Shown: in pieces, positions 1 to 7,311 of the stretch
Layout of the letters: every line of letters begins with the position of its first letter
How positions within the stretch are numbered: the first letter of the stretch is position 1
Assembly (NCBI RefSeq): GCF_910588395.1
Contig: NZ_CAJUPA010000013.1
Coordinates: 1 to 32,337, forward strand
DNA: 32,337 bases
Direction: 5' to 3'
From: an uncultured Faecalibaculum sp.
GTDB taxonomy: Bacteria; Bacillota_I; Bacilli_A; Erysipelotrichales; Erysipelotrichaceae
Position numbers and translations under genes: made by a program
The notes under the pieces: generated by a model
Database searches by the model: none
What the model saw: the letters and a program-made list of their open reading frames with translations, nothing else
What the model was told of the DNA's origin: nothing

Positions 1-18
1 CCGACTCGCGGCTCACTT

Positions 19-77
19 ATAATACCACAGCCACAGGAGAATGCAACCACTTTTTTGTTCTTTTTTTGTATTTTTTT
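19..77 (-). promoter_or_regulatory. Leftward promoter with phased A-tracts at the window edge
   Basis: On the minus strand a -35-like TTGCAT (41-46) and a -10-like TATTAT (19-24) are separated by 16 bp. Directly upstream are three T-tracts on the plus strand starting at 51, 61 and 71, so the minus strand carries A-tracts at exactly 10-bp spacing. This is the layout of an UP element or intrinsically curved DNA. The transcript would start near position 12 and leave the window, so its gene is unseen. The -35 box matches consensus at only three positions. Between 78 and 293 I see nothing further except a short inverted repeat, CACGA-N4-TCGTG (104-117). Confidence 0.4.
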
Positions 78-293
78 CTTCTGTTCCACCGGTAAGTGCA
101 AATCACGACGTTTCGTGCAACTCTCCCGGATTTCTCCTGAAGCCTCCGATCATTCCATGCAGGCCCATGCATTCGATACAGGCCCCCGCCAATCATCTGC
201 AGCATCCACCCTTCCCATACAGCCCCCTTCTCCCCTTTCCTCATATCCGCCCTGTCCAGGGATGGCCTGGTCATCCCCATCGGCAGAACAGCT

Positions 294-322
294 AAAAAAC
301 CGGCAGCTAATGCCACCGGTTT
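294..322 (-). terminator. Intrinsic terminator after the DUF308 gene
   Basis: Read on the minus strand, an ACCGG/CCGGT stem (an inner GGCA/TGCC pairing is also possible) is followed by a run of six T. It lies about 20 nt past the stop of the membrane-protein gene. Confidence 0.7.
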
Positions 323-342
323 GTGTCCATAGGGATATTGCC

Positions 343-873
343 TCAGGCTGCGAAGATGCCAATGGAGAGGTCCATGAGTCCCTGGGAGAGGAACAGCGCA
401 CCTACGTACACTGTGAGAAGTTCACCACTCTGGCTGGGGTTGAAGAGGAACATGCAAGCTACAACGAGCTGCAGGATGCCCAGAATCAGAATCGCCCACC
501 AGCTGGATACGCCGAGGGATTTGGCTTCAAAGGAGAACCAGATTCGCAGGCCGGCGCCGATCAGAAGAATGACACCGAGCAGCAGGCCCAGAAAGTTCAT
601 GGTGCCGGTGAGGTTGCTGAACATCACAATGCCCAGGATGATGAGCACAATGCCCATGATCAGGCTGTAGCGGAAGATTTTGCGGAAGGCACCGGAGGAG
701 AAATAGGAAATGATTTCCACGATGCCGTAGGCTACAAACATGCAGCCGAGGACCCAGCCCAGTGTGGGGGTGTTGAGTCCAGGATACATGAACATCCAGA
801 CGCCTGCGATGCAGGAAATGATGCCCATGAGGATATAGGCGATACGGGTACCGCCGGTCAGATTTGTTGTCAT
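343..873 (-). CDS. HdeD/DUF308-family small integral membrane protein
   Basis: The product is 176 aa and almost entirely hydrophobic, with about six predicted membrane segments. They come in pairs separated by short Gly/Ser turns (for example YILMGIISCIAGVWMFMYPG near residues 13-32), which is the internal-repeat pattern of the DUF308/HdeD family. HdeD is linked to acid resistance in E. coli, but most Firmicute members have no known role, so no specific function is claimed. The start is set by an AAGGAGG site (882-888) 8 nt upstream of the ATG. It appears monocistronic, with its own -10 box upstream and a terminator downstream. Confidence 0.8.
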   Translation of the reverse strand: MTTNLTGGTRIAYILMGIISCIAGVWMFMYPGLNTPTLGWVLGCMFVAYGIVEIISYFSSGAFRKIFRYSLIMGIVLIILGIVMFSNLTGTMNFLGLLLGVILLIGAGLRIWFSFEAKSLGVSSWWAILILGILQLVVACMFLFNPSQSGELLTVYVGALFLSQGLMDLSIGIFAA

Positions 874-881
874 GAATACGA

Positions 882-921
882 CCTCCTTGAAAGGAAGCTC
901 TCTCTTCCTGGTTTCATTATA
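882..921 (-). promoter_or_regulatory. Promoter and leader of the DUF308 gene
   Basis: A perfect -10 TATAAT lies at 916-921 on the minus strand, with no convincing -35. The short leader contains a GGAAG-N6-CTTCC hairpin (893-908) just upstream of the ribosome site. Confidence 0.5.
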
Positions 922-992
922 TAGAGTTGCTGCAGTATCCCGGTTTGGTATGCCCGGGTATCATACAAAGACCGCTGTCTGTCTGCTGCGAC

Positions 993-1024
993 AAAAGGGC
1001 GGCTGCCTGTTATGGCAGCCGCCC
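993..1024 (-). terminator. Terminator overlapping the 3' end of malQ
   Basis: A perfect 11-bp stem, GGGCGGCTGCC/GGCAGCCGCCC (997-1007 and 1014-1024), has a 6-nt loop and is followed on the minus strand by TTTT. The malQ stop codon (1010-1012) lies in the loop, so the last codons of the gene form half of the terminator. Confidence 0.8.
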
Positions 1025-2485
1025 GGATTCTTCGATCCATGGGCGCATTTTCATGAGGTCCTGCGGGAATGTCTTGAAATCCTTGAGTTTCCAGGTCCAG
1101 TTTCCCGGGTCGTCCAGCCCCGGTACATTCACCCGGGTTTTGCCTTTGTACCCGCAGATGTCCTGAATGGGCAGGATCACGGTCTGGGCGTCGGAGTCCA
1201 GCACATACTTGCAGACCATGTCATGGAAGGCCCGGAGGTTGTATCCGCGTTTCTTGAAGAAGCGACGGAGGCCGATCCGCTTGTTCTGATCGAATCCCGA
1301 ATACTGTTCTTCCAGTGTGGCGTTGTCATGGTTGCCGGTGTACAGGAAGCTGCTGGATTTGTCGGGTTTTTTGAGTGCCTTGGTATCCATGCGGTACTGC
1401 AGGACGTCCATACCCTGTATGCCGTAGGCTTCCCGGAGTTCCGCAACTTCGGGTCTGGGCATGCCCAGGTCTTCCGCCACGATCTGGCGGTCACCGGCGG
1501 ATTCCAGAATGGCTTCCATGAGCGGTCCCCGGGGTCCCAGGATCCACTTGCCGTCTCTGGCGGGTTTGTCCGCCGGAATGCGCCAGTAGGTGTCCATGGC
1601 GCGGAAATGTCCGATGCGGATGATGTCAAAATACCGGGCCATCCAGGCGATCCGCTGCCGCCATACCCGGAAGCCGTTCTTTTTCTGTTTCGCGAAGTCA
1701 TAGGTGGGCATACCCCACTTCTGTCCCTCCGGATGTTCTTCATCAGGGGGGAGTCCGGCTTCATAGATCATGGTCCCGTCGGGATTGACCATGTACTGAT
1801 CCCGGTGGGCCCAGATGTCTGCCGAATCATAGGCGGGGTAGAACTGAATGTCGCCCATGAGTGCCAGTCCCTTTTCCCTGGCATGCGCAGTCACTTCCCG
1901 CAGCTGGCGGTCAAAGAGCCACTGGAGAAACTTGTGGTACAGAATCTCGTCCTGATACTCCTCCAGGTCGATGTTGGTGGGATCCAGGGGCCAGTCCCGG
2001 TATTCTTCTTCCCACTCTGTCCAGGCCCGGAGATCGTACATGTTCTTGAACAGGCTGTACACCGCCCAGTCTTCCAGCCAGAAGGCATCTTTTTCGAAGT
2101 TCCGGAAATCTTCCCGGAATTCCTCCCGGCGTTTCTTGAAATTCCGGAAGGCCCGCCGGACATACGGCTCCTTGAACTGCCGGACTTCGTCATAGCTGAC
2201 GTAGTCCTTGAACTTGTTGCAGTTGACAATGGAAGACTGAGTCAGCAGTCCCATCTCCGCAAGCCGGTCAATGTTGATGTAAATCGGATCTCCCGCAAAA
2301 CTGGACAGTGTCTGATAGGGAGAATGGGTCATCCCTGTCATTTTCAGCGGCAGGATCTGCCAGATGCTGAATCCGGCAGCCGCCACTGCGTCAATCATTC
2401 GAATTGTCTTTTGTCCCAGGTCTCCGATCCCCTGGTTGGCGGGAACCGAAAACAAAGGGCACAATACCCCCGCACGCTTCTTCAT
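1010..2485 (-). CDS. malQ: 4-alpha-glucanotransferase-like GH77 protein lacking the catalytic nucleophile
   Basis: The product is 491 aa, a normal length for GH77 amylomaltase, which transfers alpha-1,4-glucan chains between maltodextrins in the cytoplasm. The N-terminal HSPYQTLSSFAGDPIYINID stretch and the C-terminal YPGR-like/GNWTW region align with the family. The acid/base Glu (AEDLG, E338) and the third carboxylate (TGNHDN, D387) are present. However, the normally invariant RIDHFRG motif reads RIGHFRA, placing Gly292 (codon GGA, 1610-1612) where Thermus Asp293 is the nucleophile. A GAC-to-GGA change needs two substitutions, so a single sequencing error is unlikely. Activity is therefore doubtful or altered. 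The ATG at 2485 has a GAGGAAC site 8-9 nt upstream. A weak cre-like sequence (2515-2528, two mismatches) lies upstream. The gene is monocistronic. Confidence 0.85.
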   Translation of the reverse strand: MKKRAGVLCPLFSVPANQGIGDLGQKTIRMIDAVAAAGFSIWQILPLKMTGMTHSPYQTLSSFAGDPIYINIDRLAEMGLLTQSSIVNCNKFKDYVSYDEVRQFKEPYVRRAFRNFKKRREEFREDFRNFEKDAFWLEDWAVYSLFKNMYDLRAWTEWEEEYRDWPLDPTNIDLEEYQDEILYHKFLQWLFDRQLREVTAHAREKGLALMGDIQFYPAYDSADIWAHRDQYMVNPDGTMIYEAGLPPDEEHPEGQKWGMPTYDFAKQKKNGFRVWRQRIAWMARYFDIIRIGHFRAMDTYWRIPADKPARDGKWILGPRGPLMEAILESAGDRQIVAEDLGMPRPEVAELREAYGIQGMDVLQYRMDTKALKKPDKSSSFLYTGNHDNATLEEQYSGFDQNKRIGLRRFFKKRGYNLRAFHDMVCKYVLDSDAQTVILPIQDICGYKGKTRVNVPGLDDPGNWTWKLKDFKTFPQDLMKMRPWIEESGRLP

Positions 2486-2610
2486 TTGTTCTGTTCCTCA
2501 TGCAGCCGCAGAATTGCAACCACTTTCATTTTTATATATTCTAACACAACCGGCGGGAGTTGGACCGGCGGATTTTTACAATCCACAAGTCAAGTGACCG
2601 GAAACTGCCG

Positions 2611-2637
2611 AAAAAGAAACAGGGCACAGGGCCCTGT
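2611..2637 (-). terminator. Intrinsic terminator after the aminotransferase gene
   Basis: On the minus strand a perfect 7-bp stem, ACAGGGC/GCCCTGT (2619-2625 and 2631-2637), has a 5-nt loop and is followed by TTCTTTTT. It ends the pheA-aminotransferase operon and separates it from malQ. Confidence 0.85.
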
Positions 2638-2675
2638 CTGCAGAATCCGGCTGTCTGTTCGGTTCCGGAGAGGTC

Positions 2676-3914
2676 TCAGGCGGCCTGGACCCGGTCGAGG
2701 ATGTCCTTCATCCGCCGGGCGAGTCCCCTGACTTTTTCCAGAGGCATGGAGCAGATCGCCACCCGGATGCCTTTGTTCACTTTCACTGTATAGATGTGGT
2801 CTTCCATCAGCGCTTCATGATAGCGGTCCCGCAGGCTGTTGTCCATGGCCAGGGTCACAAAGAATCCCTCTTTGTAGGGATAGTGCTTCAGTCCGGCTGC
2901 CTCGGCTTCTTCCAGGAACAGTTCGCTTCGCTGTTTCAGCAGATCCACGTAGGCCAGGCGCTGGGCATCGTAGTCCGCCAGGTGATTGTCCAGCACATCC
3001 ACGAACATGGCCATGGCGCCGTTGTTCACGTTGCTCCAGGTGGCCCGGGCGTCCTTTTCAAACACCGTTTTGAGCTGCTGCACGATCTGCGGTTCTTTTG
3101 CCATCAGGATGGCCGCCCCGCAGCGCATGCCGTAGCTGGTCATGGATTTGGACAGGGAGAAAGCCACGACGACTGCCATGTTGCCGGAGATATCATCGAA
3201 CACGGAGAAGTACTTCTTCGCTTCTTTCTGTCCATAGGCAAAGTCGATGTAGGCAATGTCATTGAGCAGCACCACCGGGCAGCGGCGGGAGCACTCGTTC
3301 AGAAAATCAATCACCTGTTCCCATTCTTTGCGTGTCATGGAATAGCCTGTGGGATTGTGGCAGGGGTCATTGATGACCACCACCAGCTTGTCCTGTTTCT
3401 CCATGGTCTTCCGGCAGGCGGCTTTCAGGGATTCGATGTGGAAATGATCGCCGTCAAACAGCTCGTATGTTTCCGTTTCCAGATTGTTCATCTGCGCCAT
3501 CAGGCTGTAGGAACCCCAGGCGATTTCCGGCAGAACCACTGTCTGTCCCGGGTCCAGGCACTCCTGGATCGTCATGGCCACTGCCCCGGTGCCACCGGGT
3601 GTGGCAATGACTTCCCTGTACAGGTGACTGTTTCCGTCCAGGACCCAGTCGATGACTTTTTCGCGGAAATCCGGATTGCCGGTGAAGCCTGCGGCGTAGG
3701 AAGCCAGCACTTTGTTGTCCAGGTGTTTCAGGCTGTCAAAGACACAGTCCAGAGCCGCCAGTTCGCCGGCTTCCGTGAACAGGGACCCGATGGTGGCGTC
3801 GGTCACCGCTTCCGGGCCCAGAGCCTTTTTCGCTTCCTTCGCCCTGTTCACAATGGCAAACACGGTATCCACGATGGGTGTCTGGCTGACACTGTCTTTT
3901 ACAAAATTGTTCAT
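2676..3914 (-). CDS. Class I aspartate/aromatic aminotransferase
   Basis: The product is a 412-aa PLP-dependent fold-type I aminotransferase. Visible marks are the NDPCHNPTG loop (182-190), Asp219 and Tyr222 in LLNDIAY for the PLP ring, the Schiff-base lysine K256 in SLSKSMTSYGMR, and R264. The SxSKxxxxYGxR pattern is that of the AspC/TyrB subgroup. Its start overlaps the pheA stop by 4 nt (ATGA), so the two are cotranslated. That context suggests it transaminates phenylpyruvate or 4-hydroxyphenylpyruvate to Phe or Tyr. Aspartate/oxaloacetate activity is equally compatible with the sequence, so I give no gene symbol. Confidence 0.88.
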   Translation of the reverse strand: MNNFVKDSVSQTPIVDTVFAIVNRAKEAKKALGPEAVTDATIGSLFTEAGELAALDCVFDSLKHLDNKVLASYAAGFTGNPDFREKVIDWVLDGNSHLYREVIATPGGTGAVAMTIQECLDPGQTVVLPEIAWGSYSLMAQMNNLETETYELFDGDHFHIESLKAACRKTMEKQDKLVVVINDPCHNPTGYSMTRKEWEQVIDFLNECSRRCPVVLLNDIAYIDFAYGQKEAKKYFSVFDDISGNMAVVVAFSLSKSMTSYGMRCGAAILMAKEPQIVQQLKTVFEKDARATWSNVNNGAMAMFVDVLDNHLADYDAQRLAYVDLLKQRSELFLEEAEAAGLKHYPYKEGFFVTLAMDNSLRDRYHEALMEDHIYTVKVNKGIRVAICSMPLEKVRGLARRMKDILDRVQAA

Positions 3915-5035
3915 GATATCTCCTTTTCTTCCTGACTGCCGGCTGCGCCCTGACGGTCATATACGCCCAGGGGCTGAATCCGTTCGCAGACGGATTTGAG
4001 ATCTTCCAGCAGCGCGTCGATCTGGGCCGGGTCCCGGAAATCCGCCAGTTCAATATAGAAATAATACTCAAAGGGGTAGGGGCGGCGGGGACGGGACTGT
4101 ATGGAACACATGTCCATGCCGGCACCGGAGATCGTTTCAATGATTCGTCCCAGGGCACCCACTTCGTTTTTCACCGTGACGATCATGGAAAACCGGCTGC
4201 CTTCCCTGGCAGGCTGACGGCCCACCACCAGAAACCGTGTGGTGTTGTTCGTGTTTTCCATGATGTGGGTGCTGAGCACCTTCAGTCCGTAGAGCTGCGC
4301 ATTTTCTCTGGCACCGATGGCTCCCCGGGTCCTGTCGCCGGTGTCCGCCACATATTTGGCAGCCATGGCGGTGTTGGGATAGGCCACAGGCTCGGCCCCC
4401 AGTTCCTCGAGAAAGCCTCTGGCCTGGGCCAGTGCCTGATCCTTGGAATACACCCACTGGATGTCCTTCAGCGTGGCATCCGGTGTTCCCAGCAGACACT
4501 GTTCCACCGGCACATCCAGCACTTCCCGGATATACACCGGATACTGCGCCAGCAGATCCAGCACTTCTCCCACCAGCCCGGAGTTGGTGTTCTCAAAGGG
4601 AATCACCCCGTACTGCGCGCTGCCGCCCAGCACTGCCTGGATCACCGCTTCAAAGGTGGGGTGACTCTGCAGCATGGCATCGGGAAATCGCCCCCGGGCG
4701 GCCATATGAGAAAAGGCCCCTTCCATGCCCTGACAGGCCACCACATCCCGGCAGATCCGGCGCTGCTGATGGGCCCGGCTTTGCGCCATCATGGTTTTCA
4801 GCAGCTGCACCCAGCTGTCCCGGTACGCGGGTTTCACCCAGGCTGCGTCCTTTTCCAGTATGGCGGCTTCCCGTTCCGGCTGGAACACCGGCAGGTCATG
4901 GCGCTTTTTCCAGTCCGCCACCGCCTCCACGGTTTCCATGCGCCGCTGGTAGAGTGCCGCCATCTCCCGGTCGATCCGGTCAATTTCCTTCCGCGCTTCC
5001 TCCAGACCGGGCTTTCTGCCCTCTGTCTCACTCAT
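3911..5035 (-). CDS. pheA: Bifunctional chorismate mutase / prephenate dehydratase (P-protein)
   Basis: The product is 374 aa with three domains: an AroQ-type chorismate mutase (about 10-90, with ID.ID...L..RR and the PERE segment), prephenate dehydratase (about 95-275, ending in the NTTRF catalytic motif), and an ACT regulatory domain (about 280-360). It converts chorismate through prephenate to phenylpyruvate and is normally feedback-inhibited by Phe. The GALV-type motif reads GALG, and the Phe-binding ESRP motif reads QSRP, so allosteric control may differ. The start has a GAGGTGATC ribosome site. The gene is divergent from aroB across about 120 bp and is followed by an overlapping aminotransferase. 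Confidence 0.93.
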   Translation of the reverse strand: MSETEGRKPGLEEARKEIDRIDREMAALYQRRMETVEAVADWKKRHDLPVFQPEREAAILEKDAAWVKPAYRDSWVQLLKTMMAQSRAHQQRRICRDVVACQGMEGAFSHMAARGRFPDAMLQSHPTFEAVIQAVLGGSAQYGVIPFENTNSGLVGEVLDLLAQYPVYIREVLDVPVEQCLLGTPDATLKDIQWVYSKDQALAQARGFLEELGAEPVAYPNTAMAAKYVADTGDRTRGAIGARENAQLYGLKVLSTHIMENTNNTTRFLVVGRQPAREGSRFSMIVTVKNEVGALGRIIETISGAGMDMCSIQSRPRRPYPFEYYFYIELADFRDPAQIDALLEDLKSVCERIQPLGVYDRQGAAGSQEEKEIS

Positions 5036-5082
5036 CGGATCACCTCATCCCCGCGTACATCGTACGCTGCATTTACCGCCCT

Positions 5083-5138
5083 ATCATAACGCAAATTTTC
5101 AGGGAGTGAAAAGATTTTCAGAAATCCCATGGTATGAT
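5083..5138. promoter_or_regulatory. Divergent promoter/operator region between pheA and aroB
   Basis: The leftward -10 is TATGAT (5083-5088, minus strand). The rightward -10 is an extended TGGTATGAT (5130-5138). Between them lie two inverted repeats, TTTTCA-GGGAG-TGAAAA (5096-5112) and GATTT-TCAG-AAATC (5113-5126), placed where one bound regulator could affect both promoters. No good -35 boxes are visible. The regulator is unknown. Confidence 0.45.
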
Positions 5139-5156
5139 TCTCACGAGGTGAAAAAC

Positions 5157-6179
5157 ATGAAGATGCAAGTGAACCTGCCGGGGCATTCGTACCCTATATA
5201 TATAGAACGGGGAGCCCTGGCCCGTGCCGGGCAGCTGATTCCCCCTTACCGGCGAATCTGCATTGTGACAGATGACGGCATCCCCCGTCAGTGGGTCAAA
5301 GCCCTCCAGACTGTGCTGCCTGCTTCCTTTGTGGTGACCATTGCCCAGGGCGAAGGCTCCAAGAACCTGACTGTCATGGAACAGGTGCTGACGCAGATGG
5401 CGGATGCGGGCATGACCCGCAAGGATGCGGTGGTGGCGCTGGGCGGCGGAGTCTGCGGCGATCTGGCGGGATTCTGTGCGGCGGTCTACATGCGGGGCAT
5501 CGACTTCTACAACATTCCCACCACCGTGCTCTCCCAGGTGGACTCTTCGGTGGGCGGCAAAACCGCCGTGGATCTGGGATCGCTGAAAAACATCATCGGC
5601 GCGTTCTGGCAGCCCCGGGGGGTCATCATTGATCCGGAAGTCCTGAGCACCCTGGACGACCGGCAGATTGCGGCGGGTCTGGCGGAAGCACTGAAAATGG
5701 GCCTGATTCTGGATTCGGAACTGGTGGATCTCTTTGAGCTGGATCCCCTGCCGGTGGATGACATCATTGCCCGGAGCATCGATCTGAAACGCATGATCGT
5801 GGAAGATGACGAGAAGGAGCAGGGCCGGCGTGCACTGCTGAACTTCGGCCATACCGTGGGTCACGCCCTGGAAGGCGCCGCGGGGCTGAACACCTGGCTG
5901 CACGGAGAATGCGTGGCAGCGGGCATGGACTTCATGCTGGATGACGACGCCCTCCGTCAGCGGGTGGCGCGGCTGACGAAGAAACTGGGACTGCCTGAAA
6001 TCCCGGTGCCGGACACGGATCTGCTCATGGACTACATACGGCATGACAAGAAAACCGGCGACGATGGCATCACCATTGTGACGGTGGCCCAGGCCGGCCA
6101 GGGACAGCTGTCCAGAGTGTCTTTTGAAGAGGTGCGCCGGCGCATTGATGCCCGGCGGCAGGAGACAGAACATGAGTGA
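5157..6179 (+). CDS. aroB: 3-dehydroquinate synthase
   Basis: The product is 340 aa. It carries out the NAD- and metal-dependent cyclisation of DAHP to 3-dehydroquinate, step two of the shikimate pathway. Visible family marks are the glycine-rich GGGVCGDLAGF, the IPTTVLSQVDSSVGGKTAVD segment, and the metal-binding NFGHTVGHALE and HGECVAAGM histidines. The open frame extends upstream to 5106, but the ATG at 5157 has a GAGGTG site 6 nt before it and gives the usual family N-terminus (MKMQVNLPG), so I chose it. It is the first gene of aroB-aroC-aroA-tyrA and overlaps aroC by 8 nt. If the extended -10 is right, the leader is only about 12 nt. Confidence 0.95.
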   Translation: MKMQVNLPGHSYPIYIERGALARAGQLIPPYRRICIVTDDGIPRQWVKALQTVLPASFVVTIAQGEGSKNLTVMEQVLTQMADAGMTRKDAVVALGGGVCGDLAGFCAAVYMRGIDFYNIPTTVLSQVDSSVGGKTAVDLGSLKNIIGAFWQPRGVIIDPEVLSTLDDRQIAAGLAEALKMGLILDSELVDLFELDPLPVDDIIARSIDLKRMIVEDDEKEQGRRALLNFGHTVGHALEGAAGLNTWLHGECVAAGMDFMLDDDALRQRVARLTKKLGLPEIPVPDTDLLMDYIRHDKKTGDDGITIVTVAQAGQGQLSRVSFEEVRRRIDARRQETEHE

Positions 6180-7311
6180 CACCTTCGGCCTGCTGCTGAA
6201 GCTGACCATATTCGGGGAAAGCCATGGTCCGGCCATCGGCGCGGTGCTGACAGGGCTGCCGGCGGGTCTGCCGCTGGATATGAAACGGCTGGAGGCGGAT
6301 ATGGACCGGCGCCGGGCCAAAGGCCGCATCTCCACCCAGCGCCATGAACCGGATCAGGTTCAGGTGCTCTCCGGCGTCTTTGAAGGCCATACAGCGGGCA
6401 CGGCAGTGACGTTCCTGATCGAAAACAAAGCCCAGCGGTCCGGGGATTACGATCAGCTGAAATACCGGCTTCGGCCGGGGCACGCCGACCTGGCTGCCTT
6501 TGCCCGGTACGAAGGCTGGCAGGATTACCGGGGCGGGGGACATTTCTCCGGCCGAATCACCGCGGGCCTGGTGGCAGCAGGGTCTCTCTGCCGGCAGATT
6601 CTGGAACGCCGGGGAATCCGGATTGCTTCGCACATCGAACGGCTGCACGGACTGCAGGATCGTCCCTTTGACTTTGCCAGCCTTGACCGGGAAATGGATC
6701 TGGCGCAGAGCCTGGAGTTCGGGGTGCTGGATCCAAAGAAAGCCGCAGAGATGCAGCGGCTGATCGAAGAAGCTGCCAGTCAGGGTGATTCCGTGGGCGG
6801 TGTGCTGGAAACCGTGATCACCGGGCTGCCGGCCGGCATCGGCGATCCCTTTTTCGATTCCGTGGAATCCGAACTGGCACATCTGCTGTTTTCCGTGCCG
6901 TCGGTCAAAGGCGTGTCCTTCGGAGATGGCTTCGGGCTGGCCAAACTCTATGGTTCCCAGGCCAATGATCCCATCATCCCCGGCGGCAATGGCACCGTCG
7001 TCACAGCCACCAACCGCAATGGCGGACTCAACGGCGGGCTGACCAACGGCATGCCGGTCATCCTCCACACAGCCATCAAGCCCACCCCATCCATTTACAA
7101 AGAGCAGGACTCGGTGGATTACCGGACAAAACAGCCGGTGAAGCTGCAGATCACCGGCCGGCACGATCCCTGCATCATTCACCGGGCCCGGATCGTGGTG
7201 GAATCCGCCGTGGCTTTCGGGCTGCTGGATCTTGTCATGATGCGGGATGCCCAGATCAGACTCCGGCAGGAAACCGGCACCGGGGCAGAACCGGGAAAGG
7301 AGCCGGCATGA
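6172..7311 (+). CDS. aroC: Chorismate synthase
   Basis: The product is 379 aa. It catalyses the FMN-dependent conversion of EPSP to chorismate, the last common step of aromatic biosynthesis. Visible marks are FGESHGPAIG at the N-terminus (the synthase signature), RPGHADL, GGGHFSGRITA and the C-terminal RHDPC segment. The open frame extends upstream to 6124, but ATG 6172 gives the canonical start (MSDTFG), has a GGAG site (6160-6163), and overlaps the aroB stop as ATGAGTGA. Its stop overlaps the aroA start by 4 nt (ATGA). Confidence 0.95.
   Translation: MSDTFGLLLKLTIFGESHGPAIGAVLTGLPAGLPLDMKRLEADMDRRRAKGRISTQRHEPDQVQVLSGVFEGHTAGTAVTFLIENKAQRSGDYDQLKYRLRPGHADLAAFARYEGWQDYRGGGHFSGRITAGLVAAGSLCRQILERRGIRIASHIERLHGLQDRPFDFASLDREMDLAQSLEFGVLDPKKAAEMQRLIEEAASQGDSVGGVLETVITGLPAGIGDPFFDSVESELAHLLFSVPSVKGVSFGDGFGLAKLYGSQANDPIIPGGNGTVVTATNRNGGLNGGLTNGMPVILHTAIKPTPSIYKEQDSVDYRTKQPVKLQITGRHDPCIIHRARIVVESAVAFGLLDLVMMRDAQIRLRQETGTGAEPGKEPA

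Noticed and set aside
55..924. A 289-codon plus-strand frame over the DUF308 gene
   Set aside because: No ribosome site, composition like an antisense frame, and the opposite strand encodes a coherent membrane protein with promoter and terminator.
2515..2528. cre-like sequence TGCAACCACTTTCA upstream of malQ
   Set aside because: Two mismatches, including the central CG; mentioned only as a weak candidate.
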